A stretch of DNA of 9,517 nt from JBDGYE01 sp039584255 (GTDB taxonomy: Bacteria > Gemmatimonadota > Gemmatimonadetes > Palauibacterales > Palauibacteraceae), in the NCBI GenBank assembly GCA_039584255.1, contig JBDGYE010000099.1, forward strand, positions 1 through 9,517, read 5' to 3'. This document shows, piece by piece, positions 1-6,471 of this stretch; position 1 is the first letter of the stretch; each line of letters opens with the position of its first letter. The notes beneath the pieces are model-generated. The model had not been told where the DNA came from. It saw nothing but the letters and a program-made list of their open reading frames with translations, and ran no database searches. Position numbers and translations under genes: made by a program.

Positions 1-568
1 GGAAGCCGTCCTGCGCCACCAGTCCGGGATTGAGACTCAGCTCGGCGATCCGGTGCGCGATCAGGTTGAGATCGGCGACGCTCTGAACGTCCTTGGCGAA
101 CAGCTGGAAGAAGCCCGTGTCGTCCACCGCGTGATAGTCGTCGTGCCCGGCGTGCACGTTGAGGGCGTGCTTGGTCATCGCCCGGGCCGCGATGTTGAGG
201 ACGTACGTGAGACGCTTGCCGACCGCCGCATACAGCGACTCGTGCATGTACGCGATGCCCTGGCCGCTGGAGAAGTTCGTGGCCCGCAGCCCGGTCATGG
301 CCATCCCGGCCGTGACGCCGGCGGCGGCATGCTCTCCCTCGGGCTCGAAAAAGATCAGCCGGCGACCGTTGACGTTCGTCTTTCCGGCCGCCCTCGCCGC
401 GGCCCAACCTTCTCCCATCTGCGTGGAGGGCGTGATGGGATAAGCCCCGGCTCCCTCGGAAGCGGCGGTCTCCATCTCCACTACCGCGGTGCTTCCGTCC
501 ATGGCGGTCGGGGTGCCCGGGTATCTGGGCTCGGGGGTGGACGTGTCGTTCTTCTTCCGCTTGATCAT
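1..568 (-). CDS. NifJ-type pyruvate:ferredoxin oxidoreductase, N-terminal part (runs off left edge)
   Basis: The first 189 residues are present and the frame is still open at base 1, so the gene continues outside the window. They match domain I of single-chain pyruvate:ferredoxin (flavodoxin) oxidoreductases, which oxidise a 2-oxoacid with CoA to acyl-CoA and CO2 and reduce ferredoxin in the cytoplasm. Visible signatures are a MDGSTA segment near residue 23 (usually MDGNEA), YPITPST at 43-49, a glutamate-rich stretch FFEPEGEH at 73-80 that holds the expected TPP-binding Glu, and AARA at 127-130 with the Arg expected to contact substrate. The ATG at 568 overlaps the stop of the rnfB-like gene (ATGA), so translation is probably coupled. 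Full NifJ proteins are about 1170 residues. Whether this one keeps the ferredoxin and TPP domains cannot be seen. Family assignment is firm; the exact substrate is inference. Confidence 0.88.
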   Translation of the reverse strand, partial: MIKRKKNDTSTPEPRYPGTPTAMDGSTAVVEMETAASEGAGAYPITPSTQMGEGWAAARAAGKTNVNGRRLIFFEPEGEHAAAGVTAGMAMTGLRATNFSSGQGIAYMHESLYAAVGKRLTYVLNIAARAMTKHALNVHAGHDDYHAVDDTGFFQLFAKDVQSVADLNLIAHRIAELSLNPGLVAQDGF

Positions 569-1413
569 CCTCTATGACTCCCTGCCAGTTCCAGCTCCAC
601 CGCGAACTGCGCTCCGTCCACCCACTGGATCGCTCCGGTGGGACAACGCGCGGTGGCGATCGGATCCTGAAGTGCGATCTTCGCGTAATCGATGATGGCC
701 AGTCCGCTCTTCATCTCGATGAGCTCCGGCGCGTCCTGCGCGCAGCGCCCGCAGGCGTTGCAGGCCACCGCGCACACGTCCGTGGCCTCGTCGCCGTCGA
801 GCAGGTTCTTGCACTGCACGATCAACTTGTGGTCGACCGGCATGAGCACGAACAGATCCAGTGGACACGCTTCCACGCAGTCGTTGCACGCCGTGCACGC
901 GTCCGGGTCGACCACCGGCAGGTCGACCTCGTTCATGATGATCGCCTCGAAAGTGCAGGCCACCGCGCAATCGGCCAACCCCACGCACCCCCAGGCACAC
1001 GCCTTTCCTCCGCCGCTCACGGCTACGGCGGCGCCGCAGCTCTCGATCCCTTCGTAGCGCGCCTTGTACGGGGCCACGTCGGATCCGCCCGCACACAGCA
1101 GGCGGGCGACCCGCTTCGTGGCCTCGCCGGCGTCGACGCCCAGATAGCCGGCAACGTCGTCGCGCTCGCCCTCGCTCAGGACAGTGCATCCGGCCGGGGC
1201 CACGACGCCGTCGATCGCTGCCTCCGCGAAGCCCCGGCATCCGGCATACCCGCAGGCGCCGCAGTTGGCACCGGGCAGGATGCCCGTGAGCTCGTCGATG
1301 CGCGGGTCCTCCCACACCCACAGCTTCTTGTTGGCCAGGGCGATGAGGGTGCCGAAGGAGAGGCCGACGCCGCCCAGGATGACGACCGAGGTGAGAATCA
1401 TACCCGCGCTCAC
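565..1413 (-). CDS. rnfB: Orphan RnfB-like membrane-anchored polyferredoxin
   Basis: The product is 282 aa. A single N-terminal hydrophobic helix (about residues 5-27) is followed by the RnfB Fe-S domain GANCGACGYAGC, with C51, C54, C59 and C76 (CX2CX4CX16C). Next come C107 and C126, then C139/C143/C149/C153 (CX3CX5CX3C), a ferredoxin motif C173/C176/C179/C183, C201 and C214, and a last module with C218/C221/C224 and C257. This is the long multi-cluster RnfB type. In the Rnf complex RnfB passes electrons from ferredoxin; no rnfA, C, D, G or E is visible here. The GTG at 1413 is preferred because GGAGG lies 6 nt upstream; the internal ATG at 1401 lacks such a site. The gene sits between two 2-oxoacid oxidoreductases, so a role as their electron acceptor is likely but inferred. 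The last ferredoxin module has lost one complete set of cluster ligands. Confidence 0.87.
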   Translation of the reverse strand: MSAGMILTSVVILGGVGLSFGTLIALANKKLWVWEDPRIDELTGILPGANCGACGYAGCRGFAEAAIDGVVAPAGCTVLSEGERDDVAGYLGVDAGEATKRVARLLCAGGSDVAPYKARYEGIESCGAAVAVSGGGKACAWGCVGLADCAVACTFEAIIMNEVDLPVVDPDACTACNDCVEACPLDLFVLMPVDHKLIVQCKNLLDGDEATDVCAVACNACGRCAQDAPELIEMKSGLAIIDYAKIALQDPIATARCPTGAIQWVDGAQFAVELELAGSHRG

Positions 1414-1424
1414 CGGATCCCTCC

Positions 1425-1444
1425 GGCGGCGCCATGCCGCCGCC
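1425..1444 (-). promoter_or_regulatory. Hairpin adjoining the rnfB-like ribosome binding site
   Basis: In the mRNA, GGCGGCG and CGCCGCC form a perfect 7-bp stem around a 6-nt loop, ending directly before the GGAGG Shine-Dalgarno of the GTG start at 1413. It lies in the only true gap (72 nt) of an otherwise overlapping operon. There is no U-run after it, so it is not a standard terminator. It could tune translation or mark an RNA processing point. The pairing is seen; the role is inferred. Confidence 0.35.
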
Positions 1445-1485
1445 CGCGTCTCGTCCCTCTCCCCATCATCGACCCCCGCCGTAGC

Positions 1486-2532
1486 TCAGTCCAGTCCCGT
1501 GAGGTCGGCCTGGCTCAGGATCCAGGCGGCGAGCCGGTCCGCCGGAGCCTCTTCGACAGCGGGGCCCGCCGCCTTCTCCACCGCTGCTTCTGCCGCCGCC
1601 GCTCCCTGCACCGACTCCACTGCCGCTTCTCCGGCCCGGTCGCCGAGCGCCACCAGGTGTCGGAGCTCCTCGGTCTGCTGGAAAGCGCTCAGGCTGCCCA
1701 ACGCCCGCTTCGGTTCCTCGTCCGGGAGGTGCTGAACGCTGAGTCGCCCCGCGCGGCCGTTGACGGCCGGGTAGTGGATGAAGCGCGAGGCCTCGGCGGA
1801 AAGGAGGGCCACGACGGCCGGACCCTCCACCTCCGCCAGGCGGTCGAGTGATTCCGGTTCATCGGCCTGCATGACAAACACGCCCGGCGTGATGAGCCGC
1901 ACGAGCGCCGCGGGCGGAGCCTTCCCGGAGACGACGAGAACGATCTTCTGAGCTCCGTCCAACAGGCTGGCCAGCCCACCGGTCCTGAGGTCCTGGCCGC
2001 TCAGCTCGACCACGAGCGGAGGCGCAACCGAGAGCTCCTGCCGGCTCCAGCGGTGGGGCGGAAAGTGATCCACCAGGCCGTCGTGCCGCTCCGCTTCGTA
2101 GCGGCCGCTGCGGGCCAACTCCGCCGTGCGGGCGGCTCCGAAGGCACGCCCCGCCTCGGCCAGCGCACTCTCCACCGTGTCGCGGAGGTCGCCCCCCCGC
2201 TCGACCCGGGCCAGGAAGACCTGGTCGCCTCGTTCGATGAGAGACTCGAGGGTCCGGGCGGCACGCTCGACCTGGGCGGCGCTGCCCTCGTCGAGCGATT
2301 CGCCGGGGTCGGACAGCGACGAGAAACGCTCGATGTCGATCCGCCCCGCCGCGAATGCGCCCAGTTCAGCTGTGGCACGAGCCGTACGCTCTTCCTCGCT
2401 GCCGGCCCGAGCGTCGAGCAGCCCGCGTACCTGCTCCAGGGTGGCGACGAGCGCCGAGTGGAAGCTCTCGCGCGGCCCGGAGAGCGCCTCGAGCGCCTGC
2501 CGTGCGAGTTCGTCTGTGTTGTCAGACGGCAT
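1486..2532 (-). CDS. Unknown cysteine-free protein of the kor/rnfB/nifJ operon
   Basis: I do not recognise this protein (348 aa). Residues 1-150 look almost entirely helical and charged (Ala, Glu, Arg rich). Residues about 165-275 alternate hydrophobic strand-like stretches (PPLVVEL, KIVLVV, GVFVMQA, PAVVALL) with helices, suggesting an alpha/beta domain. An Ala/Glu-rich linker (about 298-330) then leads to a distinct amphipathic tail ending in SQADLTGLD. There is not one cysteine, in contrast to its Fe-S neighbours. No signal peptide or membrane helix is visible. The ATG at 2532 overlaps the korB stop by 11 nt (ATGCCGTCTGA) and is preferred to a TTG at 2541. Placement between korB and the rnfB-like gene suggests a structural or assembly partner, but no catalytic motif supports a specific function. 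Confidence 0.8.
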   Translation of the reverse strand: MPSDNTDELARQALEALSGPRESFHSALVATLEQVRGLLDARAGSEEERTARATAELGAFAAGRIDIERFSSLSDPGESLDEGSAAQVERAARTLESLIERGDQVFLARVERGGDLRDTVESALAEAGRAFGAARTAELARSGRYEAERHDGLVDHFPPHRWSRQELSVAPPLVVELSGQDLRTGGLASLLDGAQKIVLVVSGKAPPAALVRLITPGVFVMQADEPESLDRLAEVEGPAVVALLSAEASRFIHYPAVNGRAGRLSVQHLPDEEPKRALGSLSAFQQTEELRHLVALGDRAGEAAVESVQGAAAAEAAVEKAAGPAVEEAPADRLAAWILSQADLTGLD

Positions 2533-3472
2533 ATTTTTCAAGCTCTTCGTTCAGGATCGCAATCTTCTCTTCCGGCGTGAACATCGGAAGGTGCCGGGTC
2601 TCTTCGTACCGCGGCCTGGATTCGTCCCGGAACAGCACTCCGAGCCGGATTCTGCTCGTGTCCTCGGCGATCTCCCTCGCCGCATTGAGGTTTCGCGGGT
2701 CGTGCCGGATCCGGTTCTCGTAGATCTTCTCCAGCTCGGGCACCTCGATTCCGTCCGGGTGCTCGAGCATGTCGATCATCTCCGGGTTCTTCACGGCATC
2801 CAGGTAGATGTCCTCGGTGTACATCGGGCACCTCTGGAGCACTCGGACGAAGGCGAATCCCCGGTGGTCGTACGCTGCCCTGATGGTGGCGTAGAGATGC
2901 GCGGGTATCCACTCCGCCGTTTGGGCGACGAAAGAGGCGTTGGTTATGCCAAGGGTGGCTACCAGGGGGTTCAACGCCGGCAGCCAGCTTCCCTGCGGCT
3001 GCGTGTTGCTCCGGTAGCCCAGCGGCGTCGTCGGCGAGGTCTGCATCTTGGTGAGGCCGTAGATGTTGTTGTCCAGCATCAATGCTACCATGTCCACGTT
3101 GTAGCGCGTGGCATGGATCCAGTGGCCGGCCCCGATCGACACGCAGTCCCCGTCTCCCATCACCACGAACACGTGCAGGTCGGGCCGGTTCAGCTTGATT
3201 CCGGTCGCCACCGGCAGAGCCCGGCCGTGCAGGCCGTGGAAGCCGTACGCATTGACGTAGTGGGGAAACCGGCTCGAGCAGCCGATGCCCGAGACGAAGA
3301 CCGTCTCCTCCGGCTTCAGTTGCTCCGCGGCGAGCAGGCGCTCGGTGGACGTGAGGACCGAGTGGTCGCCGCACCCCGCGCACCACCGGGGCATCGCGCC
3401 CTCGTAATCGAGCATCGTGTATTCCCGGTCCTCGTCATCGACCGGGAACATCAGAGAGCACGCGAAGCTCAT
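2522..3472 (-). CDS. korB: 2-oxoacid:ferredoxin oxidoreductase, beta subunit (KorB type)
   Basis: This 316-aa product is the TPP- and Fe-S-binding subunit of a two-subunit 2-oxoacid:ferredoxin oxidoreductase, most like 2-oxoglutarate enzymes. PRWCAGCGD gives C31 and C34, SGIGCSSR gives C65, and RCPMY gives C215: the four ligands expected for the [4Fe-4S] cluster. The Mg-TPP site begins at GDGD (107-110) and runs to DNNIYGLTK (134-142), followed by the QTSPTT segment typical of the family. The length is close to other KorB proteins. The ATG at 3472 overlaps the korA stop (ATGA), so the two subunits are probably made in equal amounts. It acts in the cytoplasm with KorA, transferring electrons from 2-oxoacid decarboxylation to ferredoxin. 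Exact substrate (2-oxoglutarate, pyruvate or branched 2-oxoacid) cannot be fixed from sequence alone. Confidence 0.93.
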   Translation of the reverse strand: MSFACSLMFPVDDEDREYTMLDYEGAMPRWCAGCGDHSVLTSTERLLAAEQLKPEETVFVSGIGCSSRFPHYVNAYGFHGLHGRALPVATGIKLNRPDLHVFVVMGDGDCVSIGAGHWIHATRYNVDMVALMLDNNIYGLTKMQTSPTTPLGYRSNTQPQGSWLPALNPLVATLGITNASFVAQTAEWIPAHLYATIRAAYDHRGFAFVRVLQRCPMYTEDIYLDAVKNPEMIDMLEHPDGIEVPELEKIYENRIRHDPRNLNAAREIAEDTSRIRLGVLFRDESRPRYEETRHLPMFTPEEKIAILNEELEKYAV

Positions 3473-5382
3473 GCAGCTCCCCCTTTCGGCATCTTGTTCC
3501 GGATCGCCTCGTGGATCGCGCCGGGGCGCAACGGCTCTCCGATCACCCGCGTCCAGCAGTCCACGTCCACCAGCGTGCTGCCCCTGAGCAGCCAGGCGAG
3601 CTGTCCGCGGCGCCGGTTCTCGTCCGTGATGTACGGCATGTCCGGCTCGTCGCTGTAGTTAATTTCCACCGTCATCACTTTCTTGAAGCGACGGAAGATG
3701 GCTTTGAGACCCGGCTCCATGGGTGACAGGAACCGCAAGTGAAGTGCCGACACCGACAGACCCTCCTCACGCGCCCGGTCCACCGCCTCGTCGATGGCTC
3801 CCTTTGTGCTCCCCCAGCCGACCACCAGTAGCTCGCCCGAGTCCGGGCCGTAGACCCCCGGCGGCTTCAGGGTGGAGTGGAAGACCGCCAGCTTGCGGCT
3901 CCTCATCGTCATGCTCCGCTGAACGGTGGCCGCCGCGTAGGCCACGTGACTCTCCTCGTCGTGCCCCAGACCGGTGAGGGTGTGCATGCCTCCCGGCTGT
4001 CCCGGCACGAAGCGGCGCGACAGGCCCGTGTTCTCGTCCCACTCGTACGGGCGCGTGTCCTCGGGCACGGGGCCCATGTCGGGTCGGGTCCCCTGCCAGG
4101 CCGGATCGAGCTCCGGCCGCGGGAAGGGCTGGACGCCCGTGGCCAGGTTCGCGTCGGTGAGAACGATCACCACCATCCTGAACGTCTCGGCGATTCGCCG
4201 CGCCGTCACCATGGCGTGGAAACACTCCTCGATCGTCGCCGGTGCCAGGACCACGTGCGGCGCGTCGCCAGGCTGGCCGAAGATCGAGGCCAGCAGGTCG
4301 GACTGCTCGACCTTCGTCGGGAGGCCCGTGCTCGGCCCCCCCCGCTGCACGTTTACCACGACCAGCGGGATCTCCGTCATCACCGCAAGACCCAGAAACT
4401 CCGTCTTGAGTGCCAGACCAGGTCCCGACGTGATCGTGAAGGCGACCTTGCCGCTGTAGGAGGCCCCGATGGCCACGCCCGCCGCCGCGATCTCATCCTC
4501 CGCCTGGTGGATTACGCCGCCGAACTTGTGGAACATCTCGCCGAGCTGGTGAGAGACGGAGGTGGCCGGCGTGATGGGGTACATCGCCGCCATCTCCATT
4601 CCTGCCGCGACCGCCCCGTAGGCGATTGCCTGGTTGCCGTTCATGACCACCAGGTTCTCGGCCGCCATCTTCACGGGCACGTCGATCCGGAAATCCAGGT
4701 TCTCCGAGGCCCAGCGGTAGCCGAGCTCCACCAGCTGGTGATTCCGCTCGGTGACCTCCTTCGCCTTGTGGCGGAAGGCGTGCGCGATCTGATCCCGCGC
4801 CAGGTCCATGTCGCGGTCGAAGATCCAGCACAACAGGCCCAGCGCGAACATGTTCTTTCCGCGCCGTGCGTCCTCGACGATGGTGAGGCACTGCTCCTCC
4901 ATCGGGACCTCGATCATGCGGTAGTCGCACGAGGAGAGCTCCTCCATCACCTCGCGCCACTCGGCCTGGATGTCCTCGTCCTGGTGAGTGGCCCACATGT
5001 TCTCGACGAGAAGGATCGCTCCCTCCTCGAGGGCGTCTAGGCGATGGCGGGCGAGCAGGACTTGCTCGTTGAAGGCCACGCAGAGGTCCGTTCGGTCGCC
5101 CCAGTTGGTCACGATCTCGGAGCCGATCCGGATCCTGTTCCCGCTGGCTCCGGCCGGGATGCGCGGAGGAGGCTGGATCTCCGCCGGGATGATCTCCACG
5201 GTCCACACACCGTTTCCCATCTTGGCGCTTACGACCCCGAAGGTCTGGCCGCACTTCTGCGCCCCCTCGCCCGAGTCGGAAACCACCTCGACCGTGCACA
5301 CCGGCCTCGTGATCGTTTCCACGCCGGCCCCCGCTTCGCGCGCCTCTATCGTCCGTTCAGCCACCGAAGTCTCGTCAGCCAT
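3469..5382 (-). CDS. korA: 2-oxoacid:ferredoxin oxidoreductase, gamma-alpha fusion subunit (KorA type)
   Basis: The product is 637 aa from the ATG at 5382. The N-terminal gamma domain opens with SDSGEG near residues 35-40 and runs to about 185. The alpha domain follows, with YPITPAT at 268-274, an acidic QAEDE stretch near 293-297 where the TPP-contacting Glu is expected, SGPGL at 319-323 and the family signature QRGGPSTGLPTK at 346-357. A PFOR domain II-like C-terminus has GWGSTKG and YSDEPDMPY. This gamma-alpha layout is that of KorA of 2-oxoglutarate:ferredoxin oxidoreductase. The start is ambiguous: an in-frame GTG at 5415 has AAGGGG 8 nt upstream, while the ATG at 5382 has GAGG 8 nt upstream; I prefer the ATG. 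It is the first gene of the operon and is coupled to korB by a 4-nt overlap. Confidence 0.93.
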   Translation of the reverse strand: MADETSVAERTIEAREAGAGVETITRPVCTVEVVSDSGEGAQKCGQTFGVVSAKMGNGVWTVEIIPAEIQPPPRIPAGASGNRIRIGSEIVTNWGDRTDLCVAFNEQVLLARHRLDALEEGAILLVENMWATHQDEDIQAEWREVMEELSSCDYRMIEVPMEEQCLTIVEDARRGKNMFALGLLCWIFDRDMDLARDQIAHAFRHKAKEVTERNHQLVELGYRWASENLDFRIDVPVKMAAENLVVMNGNQAIAYGAVAAGMEMAAMYPITPATSVSHQLGEMFHKFGGVIHQAEDEIAAAGVAIGASYSGKVAFTITSGPGLALKTEFLGLAVMTEIPLVVVNVQRGGPSTGLPTKVEQSDLLASIFGQPGDAPHVVLAPATIEECFHAMVTARRIAETFRMVVIVLTDANLATGVQPFPRPELDPAWQGTRPDMGPVPEDTRPYEWDENTGLSRRFVPGQPGGMHTLTGLGHDEESHVAYAAATVQRSMTMRSRKLAVFHSTLKPPGVYGPDSGELLVVGWGSTKGAIDEAVDRAREEGLSVSALHLRFLSPMEPGLKAIFRRFKKVMTVEINYSDEPDMPYITDENRRRGQLAWLLRGSTLVDVDCWTRVIGEPLRPGAIHEAIRNKMPKGGAA

Positions 5383-5448
5383 GTCTTGATCCTCGTGAAA
5401 CGGGCCGTCCGCCACGTTTCGGTCCCCTTAAGGCACCGTCTCGAGGGA

Positions 5449-5466
5449 GGGCGGGCGAGCCCGCCC
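5449..5466. repeat. Perfect 18-bp palindrome in the korA leader
   Basis: GGGCGGGC-GA-GCCCGCCC is a perfect 8-bp inverted repeat with a 2-nt centre (realistically a 7-bp stem with a 4-nt loop in RNA). It lies about 35 nt upstream of the GTG and 67 nt upstream of the ATG candidate start of korA. No U-run follows on either strand, so a simple terminator is unlikely. It could be an operator or a leader hairpin; symmetry is seen, function is inferred. Confidence 0.35.
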
Positions 5467-5479
5467 GGCAGGCGGATGG

Positions 5480-5662
5480 TCAGAGAAACCCACGCTGTTT
5501 GTGCATCTTCCATGCCGCTTCTGTCCCTCTCGCGTCGGGCTTTCCAGCCGTCCGGAAAACCCCCTCGGCCGCTATCGCAACCTCACTCTTCAGGAAGCAA
5601 CCGAGGCCGTGTTTGGGACATCCTGTCACATCGTCCCGGCGCGGGCCAGTTCGTCCCAACAT
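5480..5662 (-). other. Possible 60-aa small ORF between hpt and korA
   Basis: A minus-strand ATG at 5662 opens 60 codons ending in TGA at 5480, filling most of the 5416-5688 spacer. The product would begin MLGRTGPRRDD and contains two cysteines. A GGGG stretch lies about 9 nt upstream, but third-position G+C looks lower than in the neighbouring genes and I recognise no family. Chance opening in G+C-rich DNA is the more likely explanation. Confidence 0.15.
5614..5630. promoter_or_regulatory. 17-bp imperfect dyad upstream of the kor operon
   Basis: On the minus strand TGTGACA-N3-TGTCCCA has arms matching at 6 of 7 positions, about 230 nt before the korA start. It superficially recalls CRP/FNR-type half sites (TGTGA), but the spacing does not match either consensus. 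I found no convincing -35/-10 pair near it. A candidate operator only. Confidence 0.2.
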
Positions 5663-5688
5663 CTCTCGAGACCCCAGTCCCGTCGTAG

Positions 5689-6225
5689 TCAGGAGCCCCG
5701 GGCCTCCAGGGGCACGGTGCCGATGTAGGGGAGGGAGCGGTAGCGGTCGCCGTAGTCGAGCCCGTACCCGACTACCCACTCGTCGGGGATTTCGAATCCC
5801 AGGTAGTCCACTCGAGGCTCGACCTCCTGGCCAGGCTTCCTGACCAGGACGCAGCTCTTGAGCGAGGCCGGGCGCCGGGCTTCGAAGGTCTCCATCAGGT
5901 AGGCGAGGGTGTGCCCGGAGTCGAGGATGTCCTCAACGATGAGAACGTGCTTGTCGCTGAGGCTGGTGCGCGCGTCCATGATGAGCCGGACGCCGCCGCG
6001 CAGCGAACCGTTCTCGTAGCTCGAGAGCGCGATGAAGTCGATGCGCCTTGGCACGGTGAGCTGCCGGCCAAGGTCGGCGAGGAAGATGAAAGCTCCCCGA
6101 AGAACGCCGAGCATCAACAACTCTCCGGCGCCGGCGTAGTCGGCGTCGATCTGGGCCGCCAACTCGCTGACGCGGCGCTGGATCTCCTCCTCGGGGATGA
6201 GAACCGGCGGCCGGAACTCCTTCAT
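5689..6225 (-). CDS. hpt: Hypoxanthine phosphoribosyltransferase
   Basis: This 178-aa protein transfers the phosphoribosyl group of PRPP to hypoxanthine (and usually guanine) in cytoplasmic purine salvage. The PRPP-binding signature VLIVEDILDSGHT is at 94-106, with the acidic pair E98/D99 and the expected catalytic Asp D102. Other family marks are the VLRGAFIF loop near 41-48, the flexible SSY loop at 68-70, the Lys of VRKPG at 130, the base-stacking region VVGYGLDY at 151-158 and RSLPYIG at 163-169. The length is normal for bacterial Hpt. The ATG at 6225 has GGAGG about 11 nt upstream, rather far but clear. The 273-nt gap to korA suggests the downstream operon has its own promoter. Identification is firm; base preference is not decided by the sequence. 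Confidence 0.96.
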   Translation of the reverse strand: MKEFRPPVLIPEEEIQRRVSELAAQIDADYAGAGELLMLGVLRGAFIFLADLGRQLTVPRRIDFIALSSYENGSLRGGVRLIMDARTSLSDKHVLIVEDILDSGHTLAYLMETFEARRPASLKSCVLVRKPGQEVEPRVDYLGFEIPDEWVVGYGLDYGDRYRSLPYIGTVPLEARGS

Positions 6226-6295
6226 GGGTGCTCAGTCCTCCGTTCTGGGCGGGCCGAACTCGCGCAGGAAGCGGGAGCTCCTGGCTCGCGGTTGT

Positions 6296-6409
6296 CTACA
6301 GGAGGTTTCCCTCGATCACGAAGCCCGGCGGCACGAGTTGCCGGGCCACGGCCCTCTGCTCGCTGTAGGGCTCTCCTGAATCGTAACGTGCATCCTGCCC
6401 GGTTCGCAC
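6296..6409 (-). other. Coding-like open frame upstream of hpt (small protein or gene remnant)
   Basis: In the 246-nt spacer between the barrel gene and hpt, one minus-strand frame ends in TAG at 6296 and reads with mostly G or C at third positions. Its last residues run RQLVPPGFVIEGNLL. The first usable start is a GTG at 6409 (37 aa) with no Shine-Dalgarno; the frame stays open further upstream, into the barrel gene, with no ATG, GTG or TTG. I do not recognise it. It could be the tail of a decayed gene, a small protein, or chance. Confidence 0.25.
6323..6346. repeat. Hairpin in the hpt leader
   Basis: GCCCGGC and GCCGGGC form a perfect 7-bp stem around a 10-nt loop, about 100 nt before the hpt start. 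No U-run follows on the minus strand. It might end transcription from the barrel gene weakly or structure the hpt leader, or be incidental in G+C-rich DNA. Confidence 0.25.
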
Positions 6410-6471
6410 TACCGCGTGGCCCGTGAGGGTGCCCGGCTCGGGTATAGAGGACCGCGGCTGCGAGCGCCGGA

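Noticed and set aside
574..1851. Long plus-strand open frame (425 codons) opposite the rnfB-like and unknown genes
   Set aside because: It is antisense to two well-supported genes, has no recognisable domain and is rich in His and Arg, as expected for a shadow frame in G+C-rich DNA.
2533..2541. TTG start adding three residues to the unknown operon gene
   Set aside because: The ATG three codons later gives the usual short overlap with the korB stop and needs no rare start codon.
2126..3658. Long plus-strand open frame (510 codons) opposite korB and the unknown gene
   Set aside because: Antisense shadow: korB on the other strand has all four cluster cysteines and the TPP site.
3877..5040. Long plus-strand open frame (387 codons) opposite korA
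   Set aside because: Antisense shadow of korA with a His/Arg/Val-rich, domain-free translation.
5545..5558. A 13-nt sequence (CAGCCGTCCGGAA) shared with the minus strand near 7225-7240
   Set aside because: A few 13-nt matches are expected by chance in 9.5 kb searched on both strands, more so at high G+C.
6226..6471. Purine riboswitch upstream of hpt
   Set aside because: The conserved core of the purine aptamer is not present; only a simple G+C hairpin is seen.
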